10,479 nucleotides of DNA. Source: JAWOGN01 sp046496815. GTDB lineage: Bacteria; Desulfobacterota; DSM-4660; Desulfatiglandales; Desulfatiglandaceae. The position numbers and the translations under genes were made by a program. The notes below the pieces were generated by a model, which was not told the origin of the DNA, made no database searches, and worked only from the letters and a program-made list of their open reading frames with translations. The DNA lies in NCBI GenBank assembly GCA_046496815.1, contig JAWOGN010000365.1, forward strand, positions 1-10,479. Direction: 5' to 3'. Below are positions 6,907 to 10,479 of the stretch, piece after piece (within the stretch, counting starts at the first letter, position 1; each line of letters starts with the position of its first letter).

Positions 6907-6919
6907 CAGTGGATCACTG
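6907..6919. promoter_or_regulatory. Small dyad upstream of larA
   Basis: CAGTG-GAT-CACTG is a perfect 5-bp dyad with a 3-bp centre, 40 bp before the larA start. It has operator-like geometry. A second 7-bp complementarity (AAGCGTT 6886-6892 with AACGCTT 6931-6937) encloses it. No matching regulator is known here, and short dyads are common by chance. Confidence 0.25.
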
Positions 6920-6961
6920 TCGAGCCATGCAACGCTTCTAACATTTTGCGGTTCAATGGGT

Positions 6962-7011
6962 CAAGGCCATAAACCGGGCCATAGGAAGATCGGTAATAAT
7001 GGGTGGCCTTG
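6962..7011 (-). repeat. Inverted repeat directly after the SDR stop
   Basis: CAAGGCCA (6962-6969) and TGGCCTTG (7004-7011) are perfectly complementary, 8 bp, with a 34-nt loop that begins at the base after the SDR stop codon. No T-run follows, so it is more likely an mRNA 3' or intercistronic structure than a terminator. GGCCATA occurs twice inside and beside the arm (6965-6971 and 6978-6984). Confidence 0.4.
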
Positions 7012-7869
7012 CTACTCGGCTTTTTTATCGGCATAGGTTCGCACAATGCCGCCGTCGAACAGCAGATCACCGCCGATCAGATATCCGGCGAATCGAGAAA
7101 ATCCGAAGATAAAAAGGTTCGCCACTTCAATGGGAGACATCATCTCTTTGATACGGGAGTGTCCCATCATGACATCCCGAACCACGGCTTCGGGGGATAT
7201 GCTCCGTTGTTCGGCCTGAGCGGGAATCTGGTTTAGGGCGAGGGCCGTTTTTACAAAACCGGTGCTTACCGTGAACGAGCGAATCTTTCCTTCTCCCTCC
7301 GCCGAAATGGACTGGCTCAATGCTCGCAAACCGAACTTCGTTATGTTGTAGACCGGCTTGTTCAGTGTGCAGATGTGCGCATGTATGGAGGCCATGTTGC
7401 CGATGACGCCTGTTCCATCGCTGCTTTTTCTCATGTATGGTATCGCCAACTTGGAGAGGTAGAAGGGAGCCCTCAACATGATCCGTTGCATGAAATCGTA
7501 GGTCTCCATGGGGAAGTTTTCTATGGAATCGATGTGCTGAATCCCGGCGATATTGACCAAATATTTGATGGTGCCGATCTTGGCCGCCTCTTTCACGGCA
7601 TGTTCAATATCCGCATCTCGAGAGAGGTCCGTTTTGATGAAGATCATCTGTCCCCCCATTTTCCGGGCCATTTCCTGTGTTCTTTTTCCCTCCCCCTCAT
7701 TGATATCCAGACCCACGGTCATCAATTGATTTGCGGCCGCCGCGACGGCGGTCGCTCTGCCGATACCGCTGCCCGAACCGGTCACAATGCAAACGTTATC
7801 GGTGTTAAAGTGGGTATCTTCCAGAAATAAGATGCCGTCACGCCGGATCTCCGGTTCGCTGATATCCAT
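7012..7869 (-). CDS. Short-chain dehydrogenase, D-3-hydroxybutyrate dehydrogenase-like
   Basis: This 285-residue SDR most likely oxidises a hydroxy acid with NAD+. It shows the cofactor loop TGSGSGIG (30-37), acidic D55 after beta-2 (NAD preference), NIAG in place of NNAG (106-109), and the catalytic S161, Y174 and K178 (YNITK). The stretch GIQHIDSIENFP (109-120) and the residues Q111, H163 and K171 match the carboxylate-binding Gln, His and Lys of bacterial D-3-hydroxybutyrate dehydrogenases (Q94, H144 and K152 in the Pseudomonas fragi enzyme), which convert 3-hydroxybutyrate to acetoacetate. Two expected residues differ: the catalytic-tetrad Asn aligns with M131, and the substrate Trp in PGW aligns with F205 in STGF. 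The N-terminus has about 20 extra residues before the Rossmann fold. A GGGGGAG ribosome-binding site precedes the ATG. It is the first gene behind the sigma-54 promoter. The substrate may be a relative of 3-hydroxybutyrate. Confidence 0.88.
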   Translation of the reverse strand: MDISEPEIRRDGILFLEDTHFNTDNVCIVTGSGSGIGRATAVAAAANQLMTVGLDINEGEGKRTQEMARKMGGQMIFIKTDLSRDADIEHAVKEAAKIGTIKYLVNIAGIQHIDSIENFPMETYDFMQRIMLRAPFYLSKLAIPYMRKSSDGTGVIGNMASIHAHICTLNKPVYNITKFGLRALSQSISAEGEGKIRSFTVSTGFVKTALALNQIPAQAEQRSISPEAVVRDVMMGHSRIKEMMSPIEVANLFIFGFSRFAGYLIGGDLLFDGGIVRTYADKKAE

Positions 7870-7991
7870 TTCTCCCCCTTTCCTCTTTTGGAGCGAGCTT
7901 TGGTCGATTCCGAATTTTTTTGCCTCAGCAAGGTCGGTTATCCGCGGCCTGGGTTTCTATTGATTTGGATCAGCTTCTAACTATGTGAATG

Positions 7992-8008
7992 AGCAAGTTT
8001 TGCGCCAA
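7992..8008 (-). promoter_or_regulatory. Sigma-54 (-24/-12) promoter driving the SDR-larA-TRAP unit
   Basis: Read on the minus strand the sequence is T-TGGCGC-AAAAC-TTGC-T, against the consensus TGGCAC-N5-TTGC. The invariant GG (-24) and GC (-12) are exactly ten bases apart and only one base of the core differs (A to G). Transcription would start near 7981, leaving a leader of about 110 nt before the SDR ATG at 7869. A gene for a sigma-54 activator diverges from this same region, which strongly supports the call. Confidence 0.78.
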
Positions 8009-8086
8009 AGGACCCCAAACAGAGTTGAGTCCGTCGGTGGGGAAAAGGGGGCGGGATTCACCGTGTTTTTTTGGGTTTTTATCACC

Positions 8087-8139
8087 GAAAAATATTTTGT
8101 AACCGTTCAGGGGTTCAAACGTTCAGAGGTTCAAGGTTG
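8087..8139 (+). repeat. Left arm of GTTCA-repeat inverted pair
   Basis: The arm begins with GAAAAATATTTTGTAAC and continues as a run of degenerate heptads with the core GTTCA (at 8105, 8113, 8121 and 8129). The reverse complement of 8294-8346 has the same order: A/T-rich end, GTAAC, then GTTCA-type heptads. The arm lies about 80-130 bp upstream of the sigma-54 -24 box, the usual range for upstream activator sites, so it could be either part of a small inverted-repeat element or a regulator-binding array. Confidence 0.6.
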
Positions 8140-8293
8140 CGCTTTGCCCACGAATCCGATCTTGGAGTCATATGTTGCTTGAGAATTCACCGGGTCCGCC
8201 GTTGGAGACCCAGAAATGGACGCCGATCCAGCGTTATTTGGCAAACTCAAGAGGGGTATCAGTCGATCAGGGCTTCAATCCTATCACTTTCCC

Positions 8294-8346
8294 TAACCCT
8301 GAAACGTTGAACCCAGAACCTGTGAACCGTTACAATATTTTTTTCT
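8294..8346 (-). repeat. Right arm of GTTCA-repeat inverted pair
   Basis: This is the inverted partner of the left arm. Its reverse complement reads GAAAAAAATATTGTAAC and then GGTTCA-type heptads; by eye about 70 percent of positions match the left arm, with one single-base gap. The arms enclose about 155 bp without a recognisable gene. No target-site duplication is obvious. Confidence 0.6.
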
Positions 8347-8367
8347 CTTTTCCGGTTGTGTTGCGCG

Positions 8368-8395
8368 TTGGAATGGAGTATGAAAAGTGTATCAT
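8368..8395 (+). promoter_or_regulatory. Possible sigma-70 promoter of the activator gene
   Basis: TTGGAA (8368-8373) and TATCAT (8390-8395) are separated by 16 bp, giving 4 of 6 and 5 of 6 matches to the consensus boxes. The activator start lies 64 bp downstream. Moderate matches of this kind are frequent, so the call is tentative. Confidence 0.35.
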
Positions 8396-8410
8396 GCTGA
8401 ATACATGTAT
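8388..8410. promoter_or_regulatory. Dyads upstream of the activator gene (possible autoregulatory site)
   Basis: TGTAT (8388-8392) and ATACA (8401-8405) form a dyad with an 8-bp centre, and ATACATGTAT (8401-8410) is a perfect 10-bp palindrome. They overlap and follow the possible -10 box. Fis-type regulators bind dyads, so this could be an autoregulatory site, but nothing in the sequence proves it. Confidence 0.3.
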
Positions 8411-8459
8411 CCCAAGTGCTACATGAATTCCGAAACCACCGGCAGGATCGGAGTGAAGA

Positions 8460-9878
8460 ATGGCCATGCCTGAAACGGCAAAAACCCCCGAAGATCGACT
8501 TCAGAAAACAGAAAGCATGCGTCAAGACCTGGCTGCGTTTAGACGTATTCTGGACAGCATCCATAACGGCGTGATGGTCACCGACGCGGATGGGTTTGTG
8601 ACCCATTTCAATAAGCCCTATGGCGAATTCCTGGGAATTGATCCCGGGGCTCAAATCGGGAAGCATTGCACGGAGGTCATTGAAAATACGCGGATGCATA
8701 TTGTGGCCAAAACCGGCAAACCGGAGATCAATAAAACCCATCATATCAAGGGACAACGCATGGTGGTTCAGCGCATCCCAATCAAAGAAGACGGTAAAGT
8801 CATTTCGGTGTTTGGTCAGGTCATGTTTAAGGATGTCGAGGATGTCGGCAAGCTTGCAAGGAAGCTTTCCCTCCTTGAATCCAAAGTGGAACACTATGAG
8901 CAGGAACTCATGTCACTCCGCTCCACCCGGTACACGCTGGACAGCATTGTGGGGAACTCAGGAGTGATTCATGCTTTAAAAAAAGAGGCACTTCGGGCGG
9001 CGGCAAGAAATTTTCCGGTCCTGATCTCGGGGGAAAGCGGCACCGGAAAAGAACTCTTCGCTCAAGGCATTCATCACGCAAGTCCCAGGAAGGTTCAACC
9101 TTTCATTCGGATCAACTGTGCGGCAATCCCGAAAGATCTCCTTGAGTCGGAGCTTTTTGGGTATGAAAAGGGGGCCTTTACCGGCGCCAGGTCGGAAGGC
9201 AAGCCCGGCAAATTTGAACTTGCACGGCGCGGTACGGTGTTTTTGGATGAAATCGGGGACTTGCCGCTCCAGATGCAACCTAAGCTCCTTCGAGTGATTG
9301 AAGACAAAGAGTTCGAGCGCATTGGGGGGACCCGCATTCTGCGAACTGATTTTCGAATTATTGCGGCGACAAATCAGAATCTTGAAGAAATGCTGGGGGA
9401 TCGTCGTTTCCGCAAGGATCTTTTCTATCGACTCAATGTCATCCCGCTTCACCTGCCGCCGCTTCGGGAAAGGAGAAATGATATTCCAATCATCGCGAAA
9501 CACCTTTTGGATCATCTGGCCGATGAGGCGGCCCTATCGGAAATAAGAATTGATGAGAAAGCAAATGAAGTTTTGAAGGCTTATGACTGGCCTGGAAACG
9601 TTCGGGAGCTTTCCAATGTCCTGGAAAGGATCGTATCGGCCCTGGAGGGAGATACGATCCATCTCCGTAACCTACCATTCTACCTGTATCGAACACGAGA
9701 AAAAAGGGCCGAGCCCAGTGAAGCTTATCTTCGAGAAGTGCAATCAAGCGCCGAAAAGGACGCAATCCGGTATGCCTTGGAGTCAACCCATAACAACAAG
9801 GCCGCAGCAGCCAAGTTGCTGGGCATACACCGAACACTCCTCTATAAGAAAATGCAAAAGTACGGCCTTCCGCTATGA
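8460..9878 (+). CDS. PAS-domain sigma-54-dependent transcriptional activator
   Basis: This 472-residue enhancer-binding protein uses ATP to open promoters held by RNA polymerase-sigma-54. Domains in order: a PAS sensor at about residues 25-125 (RRILDSIHNGVMVTDADG onward), a helical, coiled-coil-like linker at about 130-155, an AAA+ domain at about 160-390, and a Fis-type helix-turn-helix at about 440-470 (AAAKLLGIHRTLLYKKM). Motifs are intact: Walker A GESGTGKE (191-198), the sigma-54-contacting GAFTGA loop (238-243), Walker B GTVFLDEIGD (258-267), FRKDLFYRLN (317-326) and WPGNVREL (377-384). There is no phospho-receiver domain, so the PAS domain probably senses a small molecule or redox state directly. 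GGAG stands 8 nt before the ATG. It diverges from the SDR-larA-TRAP unit, whose start region carries a sigma-54 promoter, so that unit is its likely target. Confidence 0.95.
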   Translation: MAMPETAKTPEDRLQKTESMRQDLAAFRRILDSIHNGVMVTDADGFVTHFNKPYGEFLGIDPGAQIGKHCTEVIENTRMHIVAKTGKPEINKTHHIKGQRMVVQRIPIKEDGKVISVFGQVMFKDVEDVGKLARKLSLLESKVEHYEQELMSLRSTRYTLDSIVGNSGVIHALKKEALRAAARNFPVLISGESGTGKELFAQGIHHASPRKVQPFIRINCAAIPKDLLESELFGYEKGAFTGARSEGKPGKFELARRGTVFLDEIGDLPLQMQPKLLRVIEDKEFERIGGTRILRTDFRIIAATNQNLEEMLGDRRFRKDLFYRLNVIPLHLPPLRERRNDIPIIAKHLLDHLADEAALSEIRIDEKANEVLKAYDWPGNVRELSNVLERIVSALEGDTIHLRNLPFYLYRTREKRAEPSEAYLREVQSSAEKDAIRYALESTHNNKAAAAKLLGIHRTLLYKKMQKYGLPL

Positions 9879-9882
9879 TCCT

Positions 9883-9912
9883 GAGCTTTTCCTCCTAATC
9901 CTCCTGAAGCTC
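9883..9912. terminator. Weak hairpin at the convergent gene junction
   Basis: GAGCTT (9883-9888) and AAGCTC (9907-9912) are perfectly complementary with an 18-nt loop. They straddle the 16-bp gap between the activator stop and the acetoacetyl-CoA synthetase stop and extend into the latter gene. A good T-run is absent in both directions, so bidirectional termination is only a possibility. Confidence 0.25.
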
Positions 9913-10479
9913 CTTTAGGCTTGCGTAATGGTCGAGAACCTCCGGATTGCGAAGGGCGTCTTTGTTGAGAACGTCTTGACCCTGAATCACCTTCTTGACC
10001 GCCAACTCCACCTTTTTCATATTCAGCGTGTAAGGAATTTCAGGTACAGCCAGGATCTTGGCAGGCACATGTCGCGGAGAAGCATTGGTGCGAATGGTCT
10101 TCTTGATTTTGTTCACCACCGCATCGGTCAACTCAACCCCTTCCGCCATCTGAACGAAAAGAATGACCCGCACGTCATTTTTCCAGTTTTGCCCCACCAC
10201 AAGGCTGTCCGCGACTTCATCCAGTTGTTCAACCTGACGGTAGATCTCTGCGGTGCCGATTCGCACGCCCCCGGGGTTTAATGTGGCATCCGAGCGTCCG
10301 TAAATGATCACACCGCCCCGGTCATTGATTTCTATGAAGTCCCCGTGCCGCCAGACGTTGGGATACACATCAAAATATGCCGCCTTGTATTTTTCCCCGT
10401 CAGGATCATTCCAGAAGTATATGGGCATTGAGGGGGACGGGGCCAGGCATACCAGCTCACCCTGTTGGTTTCGGACGGG
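9895..10479 (-). CDS. Acetoacetyl-CoA synthetase, C-terminal part (cut by window edge)
   Basis: The frame is open through the right edge of the window; 194 C-terminal residues are visible of about 650 expected, so the start and the ATP-binding P-loop are outside. The enzyme activates acetoacetate with ATP and CoA to acetoacetyl-CoA. Features typical of this branch of the acyl-adenylate family are the stretch GELVC...PSMPIYFWNDPDG, HGDF, and YGRSDATLNPGGVRIGTAEIYRQVE. The C-terminal A10 region reads PYTLNMKKVELAV; the catalytic lysine is at 10015-10017 and is kept, but the residue before it is Met instead of the Gly of the usual SGK/NGK motif. It converges on the sigma-54 activator gene with only 16 bp between stops. 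Its place next to a 3-hydroxybutyrate dehydrogenase-like SDR suggests a shared acetoacetate pathway. Confidence 0.92.
   Translation of the reverse strand, partial: PVRNQQGELVCLAPSPSMPIYFWNDPDGEKYKAAYFDVYPNVWRHGDFIEINDRGGVIIYGRSDATLNPGGVRIGTAEIYRQVEQLDEVADSLVVGQNWKNDVRVILFVQMAEGVELTDAVVNKIKKTIRTNASPRHVPAKILAVPEIPYTLNMKKVELAVKKVIQGQDVLNKDALRNPEVLDHYASLKELQED

Larger units (their letters stand above)
7870..8459. other. Divergent regulatory region between SDR operon and activator gene
   Basis: No believable gene lies in these 590 bp on either strand. From left to right the region holds the SDR ribosome-binding site, a sigma-54 promoter reading left (7992-8008), a G-rich stretch (8036-8055), two facing GTTCA-repeat arms with AT-rich outer ends (8087-8139 and 8294-8346) around about 155 bp of unremarkable sequence, and a possible sigma-70 promoter with small dyads in front of the activator gene (8368-8410). 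Each is listed separately. Confidence 0.7.

Noticed and set aside
8140..8293. Possible gene or small RNA inside the GTTCA-repeat pair
   Set aside because: No frame with a ribosome-binding site, no terminator and only a 5-bp inverted repeat (GGGTC/GACCC) were seen.
8259..8894. Minus-strand open frame of 211 codons across the activator start and its upstream region
   Set aside because: It is antisense to the PAS domain, has no ribosome-binding site or family features, and runs through the repeat arm.
1..10479. CRISPR array, tRNA or rRNA genes, insertion sequence or integrase
   Set aside because: No regularly spaced direct repeats, no conserved RNA gene sequence and no transposase or integrase motifs were found in reading both strands.

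Overview
The window looks like a chromosomal segment of an anaerobic deltaproteobacterium (Desulfobacterota; a sulfate reducer or syntroph is most likely). This is inferred from content: a secreted multiheme c-type cytochrome, a TRAP transporter, a nickel-pincer LarA-family enzyme, 3-hydroxyacyl-CoA and acetoacetate enzymes, and a PAS-type sigma-54 activator, all with moderate GC. No rRNA, tRNA, CRISPR array, transposase or phage gene was seen.

Layout. On the minus strand, in transcription order from the right: an SDR dehydrogenase of the D-3-hydroxybutyrate dehydrogenase type (7012-7869), a LarA-family racemase (5587-6867), a small membrane-anchored protein (5126-5434), the TRAP transporter dctP-dctQ-dctM (4999 down to 1923), an unassigned 66-codon ORF (1742-1942) and a 3-hydroxyacyl-CoA dehydrogenase (815-1726). 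A hairpin plus T-run (730-771) may end this unit. Beyond it, also on the minus strand, is the N-terminal part of a multiheme cytochrome c with five haem sites, cut by the window edge (1-541). On the plus strand, divergent from the SDR, is a PAS-AAA+-Fis sigma-54 activator (8460-9878). Convergent with it, and cut by the right edge, is the C-terminal third of an acetoacetyl-CoA synthetase (9895-10479).

Control. The 590-bp divergent region contains a close match to a sigma-54 promoter (GG-N10-GC) on the minus strand at 7992-8008, reading toward the SDR. The adjacent activator gene is therefore the obvious candidate regulator of the whole minus-strand unit. The same region carries two facing arms of degenerate GTTCA repeats with AT-rich outer ends (about 8087-8139 and 8294-8346), either a small inverted-repeat element or regulator-binding sites.

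How the genes may work together (inference). A TakP-like TRAP system imports an organic acid. LarA could interconvert stereoisomers of a hydroxy acid. The SDR would oxidise a 3-hydroxybutyrate-like acid to a 3-keto acid, acetoacetyl-CoA synthetase would activate acetoacetate, and the 3-hydroxyacyl-CoA dehydrogenase works at the CoA level. The exact substrate cannot be read from the sequence. Several enzymes carry substitutions at normally conserved catalytic or substrate-contact positions (SDR Asn to Met and Trp to Phe, HADH Glu to Asp, AACS Gly to Met), so the true substrate may differ from the textbook one.
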